From NCBI RefSeq assembly GCF_001687565.2, contig NZ_CP016534.2, positions 2,670,501 through 2,734,500 on the forward strand: 64,000 nucleotides of DNA, read 5' to 3'. Origin of the DNA: Planococcus antarcticus DSM 14505 (GTDB lineage: Bacteria; Bacillota; Bacilli; Bacillales_A; Planococcaceae). The notes under the pieces are model-generated. The model was not told the DNA's origin. It saw only the letters and a program-made list of their open reading frames with translations, and did no database searches. Below are positions 1 to 9,200 of the stretch, one piece after another. The number at the start of each line of letters is the position of its first letter. Position 1 is the stretch's first letter. A program made the position numbers and the translations under genes.

Positions 1-56
1 TTGTCTTTTAAGGAACTTTACCCGCATGGCAACAGAATAATCAAGGATTTTACAAA

Positions 57-1214
57 TTATTTTAAGTTTCGAATGAATTTTTCCATTCGATCCATGCCTT
101 CTTCAAGGTCCGTCATGCTACAGGCATAAGAAATTCGTATAAATCCTTCTCCGTAACGTGTAAATGCAGAGCCCGGCACCGCAGCCACACCTCCCTCTTT
201 CAATAACCGCATAGCGAATTCAAAAGAAGTCATGCCGAATTTCTCAATCGAAGGGAAAATGTAAAATGCACCTTTCGGCAAGACAACATCAATGCCCATC
301 GCTGTTAAACGGCTATAAACAAAATCTCTTCGTTGAATATATTCTTTATTCATTTCAGCGGGAACATGGCGCTGATTTTTTATCGCTTCAAATGCTGCAA
401 ATTGACCTGGAACAGAAGCGCAAATGGCATTATACTGATGGACTTTCAAGACATGCTTCATATACATTTCCGGCCCCAGCACAAAACCGATTCTCCAGCC
501 TGTCATCGAGTGCGATTTCGATAGACCATGAACTAAGAATGTGCGGTTGCGCAATTTTTCAAAGTGAGCTACAGTAACATGTTTCCCCTCATATGAGTTT
601 TCACTATAAATTTCATCGGTGACGACAAAAACCTGGTGTCTCTCTAGTACAGCGGCGATTTTTTCCAGCTGGGTAGATTCCATTATGACACCTGTGGGAT
701 TAGATGGAAAATTCATCAATATCGCTTTAGTCCGACCTGTGAACAAGCTTTCCAACCGCTGCGGATCAGGTTGGAAACCGGTATCTGACATGTCCAAGTA
801 AACCACTTTACCGCCGCATAGCTTAATAATTGGTTCGTATCCGGGGTAGGCAGGAGCAGGTAAAATGACTTCGTCGCCTTCTTCTAAAATTGCTCGAAAA
901 AGAGAATCTAAGCCTTCACTCGCACCATTAGTAACAATGATTTCTGTTTTTGGTTCAAAGTTCAACTCATACGTATCCTGAAAAAAAGAGGCGATTTCTG
1001 TCCGTAATTCGAGCAGGCCCGCATTATGTGTATAGGTGGTGTGATTGTTCCGGATAGCCTCAATCGCGGCTTGTTTGACCGCTTCAGGAGTCGGGAAATC
1101 AGGCTGTCCAATTGTTAAGTTAATGGCATCTGGAAAATCGGCCAATTGATTTGAAAACTGACGAATGCCCGAAATTTGAATAGATTCGATTCGACTATTG
1201 ATTGATATGCTCAT
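57..1214 (-). CDS. PLP-dependent class I/II aminotransferase (PatA-like)
   Basis: A fold-type I pyridoxal-phosphate aminotransferase of 385 residues, which should transfer an amino group between an amino acid and a 2-oxoacid in the cytoplasm. Family marks seen are TIGQPDFPTP near the N terminus, NFPSNPTG in the middle, DEIYSE, the PLP-lysine motif GLSKSHSMTGWR and the C-terminal FIRISYA arginine motif. I chose ATG at 1214 because AAAGG lies 9 nt upstream; the TTG at 1223 touches that site. It is co-oriented with and 64 nt downstream of dctM, so it may be read through from the TRAP operon. The closest family I recognise is the N-acetyl-diaminopimelate/PatA group. The substrate cannot be read from the sequence; glyoxylate as acceptor is a guess from context. 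Confidence 0.9.
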   Translation of the reverse strand: MSISINSRIESIQISGIRQFSNQLADFPDAINLTIGQPDFPTPEAVKQAAIEAIRNNHTTYTHNAGLLELRTEIASFFQDTYELNFEPKTEIIVTNGASEGLDSLFRAILEEGDEVILPAPAYPGYEPIIKLCGGKVVYLDMSDTGFQPDPQRLESLFTGRTKAILMNFPSNPTGVIMESTQLEKIAAVLERHQVFVVTDEIYSENSYEGKHVTVAHFEKLRNRTFLVHGLSKSHSMTGWRIGFVLGPEMYMKHVLKVHQYNAICASVPGQFAAFEAIKNQRHVPAEMNKEYIQRRDFVYSRLTAMGIDVVLPKGAFYIFPSIEKFGMTSFEFAMRLLKEGGVAAVPGSAFTRYGEGFIRISYACSMTDLEEGMDRMEKFIRNLK

Positions 1215-1278
1215 GAGTGACAACCTTTCTTTTGACTAAGTTTGACAACACAATTTACTCAGACAGTAAACACTGCCG

Positions 1279-2568
1279 TTATTCATAAAGTCCCGGTAAC
1301 CATAAAGACAGCGCAGGAATAAATGTGATGATCAATAGACATATTATCATCGACAGCAGGAATGGCAGAACTGCAAAAGCAATCCGTTCAAAGCGGACAC
1401 CGCCAACACTCGAAGCCACAAATAGATTGACTCCAAGCGGCGGCGTAACAAAACCAATAGCCAAGTTAGCCACAAGGATAACACCAAAGTGAACCGGATC
1501 CACTCCGACAGTCACGACAATTGGCAAAAGAATCGGGGTCAGGACAACTAGCGCTGAAATGGTGTCGATAAACATCCCCACCACAAGCAGCAATAGATTA
1601 ATTGCCAACAGGATAACCAACGGATTGCTCGATAAGGCAATCAAATAATCGGAAATTTCTCCCGGAATCTGTTCGATCGTCATAAAGTACGCAAATGATA
1701 CCGATAAACCAATAATGATCATTGTGGTGGCATTGATGACGATTGCCTGTCTGAAGCTTTCATAAAGCCCCTTCCAGGATAATTCCTTATAAACAAATTT
1801 GCCAATAATTATAGCATATACTACTGCCACAACAGCAGCTTCTGTAGGTGAAAAAATTCCGCCATATATTCCGCCAAGAATGATGACCGGAATCAGCAGA
1901 GCCCATTTCGCATCCCAAAAAGTTTTAAGGACGTCCTTAAACTTGAAAGATGATGCTTCTCCAGGCTCAGGTTTATACCCACGCTTTTTGGAAATAAGGT
2001 AAGCTGTAAGCAGCAGTCCGGATCCAATAATCAGCCCAGGAATGATGCCCGCTAGGAACATACTGCCGACCGAAACACCCCCGATAACACCATACAGCAC
2101 AAACGGAATACTCGGCGGAATAATAACGCCGATAGATCCTGCCGCAGCTGCAACTGCAGAAGCAAAGCCTCCATCATAATTACGGGCAATCATCGCCGGA
2201 ATCATAAAGCTACCGATCGCCGCTACAGTTGCCGGACCTGAACCTGAAATCGCTGCGAAAAACATACAGGCAACGATTGTTACCATACCCAATCCGCCGG
2301 TCATCCAGCCGACCAAAGCCGACGCGAACGCTAGTAGCCGTTTAGAAACCCCACCTTTACCCATGAGAATTCCAGCAAGCATAAAGAATGGAATCGCCAG
2401 CAGCGGAAATGAGTCCAGTGAAGTAAACGCTTTTTGTGTAATGATGCTAAGGGGCAGGTTCGTGCCGAAATAAATGGCTGTCAAAGCTGAGACACCGAGC
2501 GCAATCGCAATCGGAACACCAATAAACAAACAAATAAATAAAGTGCCGAATAACAGAGCTATTGTCAT
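1279..2568 (-). CDS. dctM: TRAP transporter large permease DctM
   Basis: The 429-residue large membrane subunit of a tripartite ATP-independent periplasmic (TRAP) transporter, a secondary transporter using a cation gradient. It is highly hydrophobic with about 11-12 predicted membrane segments. Typical DctM stretches are FFMLAGILMGKGG, GSGPATVAAIGSFMIPAM and IGFVTPPLGVNLFVAS. Length is usual for the family. Its ATG overlaps the dctQ stop by 4 nt (ATGA), indicating translational coupling. Genes run dctP, dctQ, dctM downstream of a GntR regulator. The likely cargo is a small carboxylate, inferred from the divergent 2-hydroxyacid dehydrogenase. Confidence 0.95.
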   Translation of the reverse strand: MTIALLFGTLFICLFIGVPIAIALGVSALTAIYFGTNLPLSIITQKAFTSLDSFPLLAIPFFMLAGILMGKGGVSKRLLAFASALVGWMTGGLGMVTIVACMFFAAISGSGPATVAAIGSFMIPAMIARNYDGGFASAVAAAAGSIGVIIPPSIPFVLYGVIGGVSVGSMFLAGIIPGLIIGSGLLLTAYLISKKRGYKPEPGEASSFKFKDVLKTFWDAKWALLIPVIILGGIYGGIFSPTEAAVVAVVYAIIIGKFVYKELSWKGLYESFRQAIVINATTMIIIGLSVSFAYFMTIEQIPGEISDYLIALSSNPLVILLAINLLLLVVGMFIDTISALVVLTPILLPIVVTVGVDPVHFGVILVANLAIGFVTPPLGVNLFVASSVGGVRFERIAFAVLPFLLSMIICLLIITFIPALSLWLPGLYE

Positions 2569-3059
2569 GCTGGAATGTCCCCTCCTTTATGCATCTCATA
2601 ATCGCCTTTCCAGATTTTGAACAATTGCTGAATCAGCCTGATACACATTCCAATTCCGCCTAATGGAATCGCCAGAAATGGAATCCACATCGGCAGTTGC
2701 ATTGCAGGAGTAACTTGGCCATTGGTAATACTGCTCAAAACGAGATCTGTTCCAAAGTAGGCCAGGAACAAAGCCATCGCAAACCAGATCGCCAACGTAA
2801 TCGTTTCCAAAATTTTTCTCGGCAATCCTTTAAAGCGGGTGATGAATGCCTCAACGCGTATATGTTCCCGTAATTTCACGGCATAGCTTGCCCCAATCCA
2901 TACTTGGAAAATATGTATGTAGCGGGCCATCTCTTCTGTCCAGCTTGGCGCATCGGAAAAAACATAGCGTCCAACGACCTGTCCAAAGATTAAAGCCACC
3001 ATAACCACTAATGTCAGGACCAGAAAGGCTTCCTCTGCCTTTTCGAACTTCTTGATCAT
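2565..3059 (-). CDS. dctQ: TRAP transporter small permease DctQ
   Basis: The 164-residue small membrane subunit of the TRAP transporter, with four predicted hydrophobic segments. The family motif W(T/S)EEMARY appears as SWTEEMARYIHIFQVWIG. The start is placed at ATG 3059, seven codons into the open frame, because GAAAGGAAG stands about 8 nt before it; the upstream ATG at 3077 has no comparable site. It overlaps dctM by 4 nt. A hairpin at 3130-3153 separates it from dctP and probably lowers permease expression relative to the binding protein. Confidence 0.92.
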   Translation of the reverse strand: MIKKFEKAEEAFLVLTLVVMVALIFGQVVGRYVFSDAPSWTEEMARYIHIFQVWIGASYAVKLREHIRVEAFITRFKGLPRKILETITLAIWFAMALFLAYFGTDLVLSSITNGQVTPAMQLPMWIPFLAIPLGGIGMCIRLIQQLFKIWKGDYEMHKGGDIPA

Positions 3060-3129
3060 TGCTGCACTTCCTTTCATTAAGAAACTTCAATCAAAGTCAT
3101 ACCAACCCTTAAAACGTGATAAAAAGAAA

Positions 3130-3153
3130 AATCAAGGAATTTCTTCCTTGATT
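3130..3153 (-). terminator. Intercistronic hairpin between dctP and dctQ
   Basis: An inverted repeat with 10-bp arms (AATCAAGGAA/TTCCTTGATT) and a 4-nt loop, followed on the minus strand by TTTCTTTTT. It lies between dctP and dctQ, so it probably acts as a partial terminator or 3' stabiliser. Such an element would make the extracytoplasmic binding protein more abundant than the permeases. Confidence 0.7.
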
Positions 3154-3172
3154 CTTCAACTGTTGTTTCTCT

Positions 3173-4198
3173 TTATTCTTCATTTGCTGCCAATGCCTGA
3201 TCGATGACATCTCTACCAATCTGATCCTCATATTTTGTGTAGACGGATTCTGCCGCTTCGCGGAATTCATTGCGCTGCTCATCCGTCAAATCATTTACTT
3301 GCATACCTTCTGACTCAAGCTGATCAAGGAATTCGCCATCCTGCTGCTGAGCCAATTCACGCTGTTCCGTACGGAAGTCTTCAGCTGCTTCTGTAATGAT
3401 GTCCTGAAGATCATCCGGCAGGCTATTATAGAAATCGTCGTTCACCAACAATGCCGTTGCTGCATATACGTGGCCTGTCAATGTCAGGTAATCCTGCACT
3501 TCATAGAATTTGTTTGTGTAATAAAGGGAAATCGGACAATCCATTGCATCATACGTGCCTTGCTGAAGCGCTGTATAAAGTTCTCCAAAAGCAAATGGCG
3601 AGGCATTTGCACCAAAAGCATTAAAGGTGTCTGTATGCAACGGGCTTTCCAATGTCCGCATCTTCAATCCCTGCATATCTTCTGGCGATTCAATCGGTCC
3701 TTCATTGTTGGAAACGTGGCGGAATCCATTCTCGCCAAAAACCAAGCCTTTCATGCCGTTATTTTCGAGGTCAGCTAATAATTCCTGGCCCAGTTCACCA
3801 TCTAATGCCCGATATGCCGCTTCATTGTTATTGAACAGGAAAGGCAAATCGAATACCTGGAACTTTTCGTTGAATGAAGCCATAGCCGCTACAGCTGGAA
3901 TAGTCATTTCAACATTTCCAAGCTGGACCGCTTCAATCGCTTCTCGGTCTGAACCGTACAATTGACCATTCGGGTATAACTCTACTTTTAACTGGCCATC
4001 TGATTCAGACTCCAACTTTTCCTTAAATGCCACTGCTGCGATATGGGAAGATTGTTCTTCTGGAACTAGGTGAGCAAGACGAATCGTGAAGGTTTCGTCA
4101 CTGTTTTCGCCGTCTTCAGTAGTCGTTCCGCTATCCGGTCTTCCGCAGGCTGATAAGATAAATAATCCGATAAGAAATAGTCCAAGTAATTTTTTCAT
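3173..4198 (-). CDS. dctP: TRAP transporter solute-binding lipoprotein DctP
   Basis: The 341-residue extracytoplasmic solute receptor of the TRAP system. It begins with a lipoprotein signal (MKKLLGLFLIGLFILSAC, Cys about residue 18) and an acidic linker. The DctP fold is visible: IRLAHLVPEEQSSHIAA, GSDREAIEAVQLGNVEM, and the substrate-arginine region LKMRTLESPLHTD. The usual DGQENP segment reads DAMDCP here. Its ATG overlaps the stop of the upstream gntR gene (CTATGA), so regulator and transporter are one transcription unit. The ligand is inferred to be a hydroxy- or dicarboxylate. Confidence 0.94.
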   Translation of the reverse strand: MKKLLGLFLIGLFILSACGRPDSGTTTEDGENSDETFTIRLAHLVPEEQSSHIAAVAFKEKLESESDGQLKVELYPNGQLYGSDREAIEAVQLGNVEMTIPAVAAMASFNEKFQVFDLPFLFNNNEAAYRALDGELGQELLADLENNGMKGLVFGENGFRHVSNNEGPIESPEDMQGLKMRTLESPLHTDTFNAFGANASPFAFGELYTALQQGTYDAMDCPISLYYTNKFYEVQDYLTLTGHVYAATALLVNDDFYNSLPDDLQDIITEAAEDFRTEQRELAQQQDGEFLDQLESEGMQVNDLTDEQRNEFREAAESVYTKYEDQIGRDVIDQALAANEE

Positions 4199-4860
4199 AG
4201 TTCCTCCTGTGTGATGTATTTCAGCAGCCGGCTTTCAATATTGTCCAAATGGATAGCCAATTGCTGTTTGGCGTTAGTCAGATTGCCCTCTTCAATTGCG
4301 TGGAGAATGGACAGGTGTTCTTCGTATGCTTTTTTTGCGCTGTCAGCAGCAGTATCAGATAACAATAGAAACGCCCTGCTTCCGCCGCTGTTGATACCTT
4401 TTATCATTTCTTTCAAGCGATTATTGGTATGGTTCTGGTATAGATAGGAATGAAATTCCTGATCCAAATCCATAAATTCCACAACTTTTTTTGCCTGAAC
4501 AGCCAGTAATTGATGGTTCACATTTTCCTTGATTTGCCGTATGACAGGCTGTTGATCTGCCTTTGACAGATTTTCAAGTCCATGGATTTCCAATAACCTG
4601 CGAAGCTCCATTATTTCGATGACATCCTGATAAGTAAAAGCCGCTACTACCGCAGGCCTTGGTTTTCTTAACTCAATAAGCGCATCAACAGCCAGCCTTT
4701 TCAACGCTTCCCTCAAAGGAGTTCGACTGATTCCAAGTTCCAGCGCTAGTTTTTCTTCCGGTAGCTCCTGGCCTGGCTTTAGCTTTCCGGTAATAATCAT
4801 TTTCTTAATATACTCGTATGCTTGATCTGCCAGCGTAGCCTGCTTTATGATTTTTTCCAT
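4195..4860 (-). CDS. GntR-family regulator with FCD domain
   Basis: A 221-residue FadR-subfamily GntR repressor. Residues about 10-75 form the winged helix (YIKKMIITGKLKPGQELPEEKLALELGISRTPLREAL). Residues about 80-215 are an all-helical FCD ligand domain with the metal/ligand pattern EFHSYLY and a late HLSILHAIEEG helix. It is the first gene of the dctPQM operon and diverges from the D-2-hydroxyacid dehydrogenase. A perfect 15-bp palindrome in the 187-nt divergent region (4894-4908) is its probable operator. The expected effector is the transported acid, but this is inference. GGGGAGG precedes the ATG. Confidence 0.93.
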   Translation of the reverse strand: MEKIIKQATLADQAYEYIKKMIITGKLKPGQELPEEKLALELGISRTPLREALKRLAVDALIELRKPRPAVVAAFTYQDVIEIMELRRLLEIHGLENLSKADQQPVIRQIKENVNHQLLAVQAKKVVEFMDLDQEFHSYLYQNHTNNRLKEMIKGINSGGSRAFLLLSDTAADSAKKAYEEHLSILHAIEEGNLTNAKQQLAIHLDNIESRLLKYITQEEL

Positions 4861-4893
4861 AATTCCTCCCCTCTACATAATTAGTTGGTACAG

Positions 4894-4908
4894 TGTATAC
4901 TGTATACA
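4894..4908. promoter_or_regulatory. Palindromic operator between gntR-dctPQM and the dehydrogenase gene
   Basis: TGTATACTGTATACA is a perfect 7-1-7 inverted repeat midway between the two divergent transcription units. FCD-type GntR proteins usually bind short palindromes of this kind near their own gene, so this is the best operator candidate for control in both directions. Assignment to this regulator is inference. Confidence 0.7.
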
Positions 4909-5047
4909 GAAAGTATAGAATAGACAGATTTGTTTGTATAGTAAAAAACACAATTTTCTAACATTTTTTCGAGATTCTTATTTGTCCTCAGTGATACAAA
5001 GCCGCAATTTTTTCTCCACCTATTTTTATTCTAAGGAGCCTACTTAA

Positions 5048-6412
5048 ATGACAAAACATTGGATCATACAATTACTAAACACGTTACATACAGATCAATG
5101 CTCAATGAGCGTTAGTGAACGATATCGACATAGCCACGATGAGTCCGACCATGCGCCTTCAGAACCCGAAATTGTCTGCTTCCCAGAATCAACTGACGAT
5201 GTGAGAGTCATAATGAATATTGCCCGTGAAGCTTCCGTACCTGTTACGCCATTTGGTGTTGGCTCTGGTCTGGAAGGCCAGGCCATTCCCTTGAGTGGCG
5301 GTATATCAATCAACTTTGAACGCATGAATCAAATAGTGAAATTTTCACCGGAGGACTTGTTGGTTACGGTCCAACCCGGTATCACACGCCTGCAATTAAA
5401 CAGCATCATCAATCGGCATGGCCTTCAATTTCCGGTGGATCCCGGCGCAGATGCTACCATCGGCGGGATGGCAGCCAATAATGCCAGTGGAACGACCGCT
5501 GTCCGCTACGGCGTCATGCGCGATCAAATCATGGATTTGGAAGTCGTACTGGCAGACGGTACCGTGCTGCACACCGGTACAAAAGCTAAAAAATCGTCTT
5601 CTGGCTATCATTTAACTGGTTTATTCACCGGATCAGAGGGCACGCTTGGCATCATTACGGAAGTCACTTTAAAACTTCACGGGATTCCGGAGCACACCAT
5701 CGCTGCCAGCTGTACGTTCGAAACTCCCTATGAATGTGCAGAAGCGGCGCATACGATATTGCTGAGCGGCATTCCTGTGCAGCGCATGGAGTTCGTAGAT
5801 GCTTATAGCATCGCGAAAGTGAATGTATATGGAAACTATGGACTACCCGAGAAGCACTCCCTTTTCTTCGAGTTTGCTGGCATGAAAGCTGCAGCTGAAG
5901 AAGAAGCCGCCATGGCCCAGGAACTACTGACCGATATGGATTGTGAAAACTGGCGTGTTGCAGCGGATTCGGAAGAACGGGCATTGATTTGGAAAGCCCG
6001 TCATGAAATGGCTTACGCCTATCGGCATCAGGCTGGAATGACGATTACCGGAGGAGACGTCTGCGTCCCGATTTCAAAGCTACCCGATTTGATCGATTAT
6101 GCCCGAGAACTCATTGCAAAAAGCGGATTGGAAGGCGGAATTTTGGGACATATTGGCGATGGCAATTTCCATACCTCGATTGCTTACGATGCTAAGGATC
6201 CCGCCCAGCAGCTTGCCGCCGAAGAAATCAATGAAAAACTTGCCTACCGCGCAATCAAAATGGAAGGCACATGTACTGGTGAACATGGTGTCGGCCTTGG
6301 CAAGATGAAATACCAGGATGCTGAACATGGCGCAGCCGTTGCTGTCATGAAAAATATGAAAAAAATGTTAGATCCCGATAATTTGCTGAATCCCGGAAAA
6401 ATTTTCGCATAG
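5048..6412 (+). CDS. FAD-linked D-2-hydroxyacid dehydrogenase (GlcD/D-lactate dehydrogenase DLD type)
   Basis: A 454-residue flavoprotein of the FAD_binding_4 (PCMH) plus FAD-oxidase C family. It should oxidise a D-2-hydroxyacid such as D-lactate or glycolate to the 2-oxoacid. FAD-binding features are VTPFGVGSGLEGQAIPLSGG, VDPGADATIGGMAANNASGT, GLFTGSEGTLGIITEVTLKL, and the C-terminal ILGHIGDGNFHTSI and CTGEHGVGLGKMKY. The EHGVGxGK ending and single-chain length favour the DLD1-type cytochrome D-lactate dehydrogenase over a GlcDEF subunit; no GlcE or GlcF gene lies nearby. It diverges from gntR-dctPQM, and AAGGAG precedes the ATG. Confidence 0.9.
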   Translation: MTKHWIIQLLNTLHTDQCSMSVSERYRHSHDESDHAPSEPEIVCFPESTDDVRVIMNIAREASVPVTPFGVGSGLEGQAIPLSGGISINFERMNQIVKFSPEDLLVTVQPGITRLQLNSIINRHGLQFPVDPGADATIGGMAANNASGTTAVRYGVMRDQIMDLEVVLADGTVLHTGTKAKKSSSGYHLTGLFTGSEGTLGIITEVTLKLHGIPEHTIAASCTFETPYECAEAAHTILLSGIPVQRMEFVDAYSIAKVNVYGNYGLPEKHSLFFEFAGMKAAAEEEAAMAQELLTDMDCENWRVAADSEERALIWKARHEMAYAYRHQAGMTITGGDVCVPISKLPDLIDYARELIAKSGLEGGILGHIGDGNFHTSIAYDAKDPAQQLAAEEINEKLAYRAIKMEGTCTGEHGVGLGKMKYQDAEHGAAVAVMKNMKKMLDPDNLLNPGKIFA

Positions 6413-6416
6413 AAAA

Positions 6417-6447
6417 AACCAGTTGGAATGACGCCAACTGGTTTTTT
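6417..6447. terminator. Rho-independent terminator after the D-2-hydroxyacid dehydrogenase gene
   Basis: A 10-bp hairpin (AACCAGTTGG/CCAACTGGTT) followed by TTTTTT ends the plus-strand gene. The A-run on its left arm could let it also terminate the convergent LytTR gene. Confidence 0.9.
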
Positions 6448-6466
6448 GGGGGATTATGGCACATCA

Positions 6467-7117
6467 TCAGAACCCGAGCCGTTCTCTGACACTTGCTGCG
6501 TAGTTCTGACTGACCGGCAAAATCGACCCGTCTCTAAGTGTCAGTTGGTAGTTCGAAGCGATATCACGAGAGATTTCTTCTATATAATTGATGTTGACGA
6601 TATAAGAACGGTGAATTGGCAAAAAGCTGTCTGGCAATTGATGCTTCAGGTTTTTTAACGTATGGATGGAGCAATAGGTTTCGTTGTCTGTATAGAACCA
6701 AGTTTTCTTTTGGCTGCTTTCAATATGAGAGACTTTATCTACCGGAACCGGCCGCCATGTTTCATCTATCTTGCCAGTCAGGAATCGGATTGGCTGTTTT
6801 TTGCGGATCAAGTAATCGGGTGGCAGGATGATGACCAAAACCCCTTCTTTATCTCCTATTCTTATTGGATAGCCAATTCCGTAGTAAGCTGTTCCCAGAA
6901 TCGATTCCTCGACAAACATTTCGATACGATGGCCTTCCTTTTTAGCACGTGCAGCAATACTGCCAGTCAGCACCGGCTGGCCTTCCTGAATCTGCAGGTC
7001 ATGAACACCAGCTTTATAGTAGATATAACTATCCCCTATAGCAATTGCAATCGATGCTTCTTTTGGAATCCAGTCCCCGATAATAAAACCCATTTGCTCT
7101 AGCACACTGATTTCCAT
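6467..7117 (-). CDS. LytTR-domain DNA-binding regulator with N-terminal sensory domain
   Basis: A 216-residue regulator. Residues about 115-215 are a LytTR DNA-binding domain (VDKVSHIESSQKKTWFYT, LPDSFLPIHRSYIVNINYIEEI, LRDGSILPVSQNY). Residues 1-110 resemble a PAS/GAF-like sensor (IGDSYIYYKAGVHDLQIQEG, IGYPIRIGDKEGVLVII) rather than a receiver; there is no receiver-type aspartate pocket. It is therefore a one-component regulator. It lies between the dehydrogenase gene and malate synthase and diverges from the latter, so control of aceB is plausible. RBS AGGGGAG precedes the ATG. The signal it senses is unknown. Confidence 0.87.
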   Translation of the reverse strand: MEISVLEQMGFIIGDWIPKEASIAIAIGDSYIYYKAGVHDLQIQEGQPVLTGSIAARAKKEGHRIEMFVEESILGTAYYGIGYPIRIGDKEGVLVIILPPDYLIRKKQPIRFLTGKIDETWRPVPVDKVSHIESSQKKTWFYTDNETYCSIHTLKNLKHQLPDSFLPIHRSYIVNINYIEEISRDIASNYQLTLRDGSILPVSQNYAASVRERLGF

Positions 7118-7226
7118 ACCACAACTCCCCTTTCAGATGTGTTCATTCCTCTTTAACAATTAGTAAGACCTACTCTGTTCAAAGCAGAAGATTAACTAAC
7201 CTTAAAAATCTGACTGTCTAAACTAG

Positions 7227-7270
7227 CACTCAGAGAAGTGAAGAGAATCTGCACTGAGTGAAACTTCTCT
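7227..7270. other. Overlapping alternative inverted repeats between lytTR and aceB
   Basis: Two inverted repeats interleave: CACTCAG at 7227 with CTGAGTG at 7254, and AGAGAAGT at 7232 with ACTTCTCT at 7263. Their left arms share two bases, so the two hairpins exclude one another. Function unknown; the segment lies 150 nt upstream of aceB and about 110 nt upstream of lytTR. Confidence 0.35.
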
Positions 7271-7368
7271 TTATCGTCCAATAATTGCTTTTATCGCTGA
7301 ATATTCCTTTCCGTCCAATTTATAAGACAGTAAGAATTTTCTGTTATATATTAATATACATCAAAGTA

Positions 7369-7386
7369 AACTGTATTAATACAGTT
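7369..7386. promoter_or_regulatory. Perfect 18-bp palindrome upstream of aceB
   Basis: AACTGTATTAATACAGTT is a perfect inverted repeat just 5' of the aceB ribosome binding site, after an AT-rich stretch that can hold the -10 element. The position fits an operator overlapping the transcript start. Its half-site TGTAT/ATACA resembles the gntR-side palindrome at 4894 but with different spacing. Confidence 0.6.
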
Positions 7387-7418
7387 GTTCGAATTTTTTT
7401 CAGAAAGGGATGATTTAT

Positions 7419-9011
7419 TTGTTAACCAAATCGACTGTGACCATAAAAGGGAAAGAAGTTCGGGGAATGGAGACCATTTTAACTCCTGAAGCATTGGATT
7501 TTATTGAAAAACTGCATACAACTTTTGATAAGCGTCGAGTCAAACTTCTGGAAAAACGGCAGACGCGCCAAAAAGAAATCGATGCTGGGAAGAAACTGGA
7601 CTTTCTACCTGAGACTAAGCATATCCGAAAAAATAATTGGACGATTGCACCTCTTCCGGAAGATATGAAAGACCGTCGCGTTGAAATCACAGGCCCGACC
7701 AACCGGAAAATGCTGATCAACGCATTGAACTCTGGTGCCAAGATGTTCATGGCAGATTTAGAAGATGCTACCGCCCCCAATTGGTTCAACGTCATTGATG
7801 GTCAGGTGAATTTACGCGATGCGGTTCGGCGCCAAATTGATTTTGAAGTTCCGGAAACCGGAAAAAAATATGCCTTAACTGAAAAAACAGCAGTCCTTAT
7901 GGTTCGCCCACGCGGCTGGCATCTCATGGAAAAGAATATCCACATTAATGGACAGCCCATTTCCGGCAGCCTTGTCGATTTCGGATTATACTTTTTCCAC
8001 AACGCACAGGAATTGATTGACCGCGGCACCGGCCCTTATTTCTATCTTCCAAAATTGGAAAGCCATTTGGAAGCCCGCCTCTGGAACGACGTTTTCGTTT
8101 TCGCACAAGATGAACTGGGAATTCCACAAGGGTCGATTCGTGCAACCGTATTGATCGAAACTATTTTAGCCGCGTTTGAAATGGATGAAATTCTATACGA
8201 ATTACGTGATCATTCTGCCGGCCTGAACTGCGGGCGCTGGGATTATATCTTCAGTGTCATCAAGCGAATGCGCAATTTGCCGGAATACATTTTCCCGGAT
8301 CGCTCACAAGTAACGATGACCGTACCTTTTATGCGGGCCTATACGCAGCTGTGCATCAAAACCTGCCATAAGCGCAACGCACCAGCTCTCGGCGGCATGG
8401 CTGCTCAGATTCCGGTCAAAGGCAATGATGAAGCAAACGCAACAGCGTTCCAAAAAGTCACGGAAGATAAACGACGTGAAGCGATGGACGGTCACGATGG
8501 AACATGGGTCGCACATCCAGGAATGGTCGCGATCGCCATGGAACAATTTGATGAGCATATGCCAACTCCTAATCAGATCGATAAAAAGCGTGATGATGTT
8601 CAAGTAACCGCTGAACAACTGGTTGATGTTCCAACGGGTTCGATCACCGAAGAAGGCCTCCGTTCCAATATTTCAGTCGGTATCCAATACATCGCTTCCT
8701 GGCTGTCCGGTAACGGTGCCGCTCCGATCAATAACCTGATGGAGGACGCAGCTACCGCTGAAATTTCCCGCTCTCAAGTGTGGCAATGGATCCGCCATCC
8801 GAAAGGAATTCTGGAAGACGGCCGAAAAATTGACGTCTCTCTATTCCATGAAGTCATTGAAGATGAAGCCGCCAAGATCCAGCAGGCGGTCGGCGAAGCG
8901 AACTATTCATCCGGACATTACGCGGAAGCCCGTGAGTTGTTTACAAACCTTACATTGCAAAGTGATTTTGCTGAATTCCTGACACTGCCTGGGTATGAAA
9001 TACTAAACTAA
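7419..9011 (+). CDS. aceB: Malate synthase A
   Basis: Condenses glyoxylate with acetyl-CoA to malate in the cytosol. Malate synthase A family features are [59 protein letters not shown] and [11 protein letters not shown] place the start at TTG 7419, because AAAGGGA lies 8 nt before it and the resulting N terminus aligns with usual family starts; ATG 7410 has no space for a ribosome site and ATG 7467 would drop conserved residues. This gives 530 residues. No isocitrate lyase gene follows, unlike the common aceBA arrangement. Glyoxylate from 2-hydroxyacid oxidation upstream is therefore an attractive, unproven source. Confidence 0.95.
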   Translation: MLTKSTVTIKGKEVRGMETILTPEALDFIEKLHTTFDKRRVKLLEKRQTRQKEIDAGKKLDFLPETKHIRKNNWTIAPLPEDMKDRRVEITGPTNRKMLINALNSGAKMFMADLEDATAPNWFNVIDGQVNLRDAVRRQIDFEVPETGKKYALTEKTAVLMVRPRGWHLMEKNIHINGQPISGSLVDFGLYFFHNAQELIDRGTGPYFYLPKLESHLEARLWNDVFVFAQDELGIPQGSIRATVLIETILAAFEMDEILYELRDHSAGLNCGRWDYIFSVIKRMRNLPEYIFPDRSQVTMTVPFMRAYTQLCIKTCHKRNAPALGGMAAQIPVKGNDEANATAFQKVTEDKRREAMDGHDGTWVAHPGMVAIAMEQFDEHMPTPNQIDKKRDDVQVTAEQLVDVPTGSITEEGLRSNISVGIQYIASWLSGNGAAPINNLMEDAATAEISRSQVWQWIRHPKGILEDGRKIDVSLFHEVIEDEAAKIQQAVGEANYSSGHYAEARELFTNLTLQSDFAEFLTLPGYEILN

Positions 9012-9030
9012 ACTACTGGAGGAGATCACG

Positions 9031-9159
9031 ATGAAAAACATGCAAACTTACGAAACTCGTTCAAAAAAGGAATGCCGGGAATGTGGATGCGAGATAAAGG
9101 AACAACGCGAATCGATTATTTATGAGTGCGAACGCTGTATAGGGCATCAAGAGGAATAA
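9031..9159 (+). CDS. yhfH: YhfH-family mini-protein
   Basis: A 42-residue protein with two Cys-x2-Cys pairs (CRECGC and CERC), the layout of the short YhfH family of Bacillales (KKCxxCGxxIEEQxEx(4-6)CxxC). The pairs suggest a zinc knuckle. A strong GGAGGAG lies 6-12 nt before the ATG, and a terminator follows directly. It is 19 nt after aceB and is probably cotranscribed. The function of this family is unknown to me. Confidence 0.8.
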   Translation: MKNMQTYETRSKKECRECGCEIKEQRESIIYECERCIGHQEE

Positions 9160-9200
9160 CGTAAAAAAGAGGAAACCCAGTAAATTGGTTTTCCTCTCAG

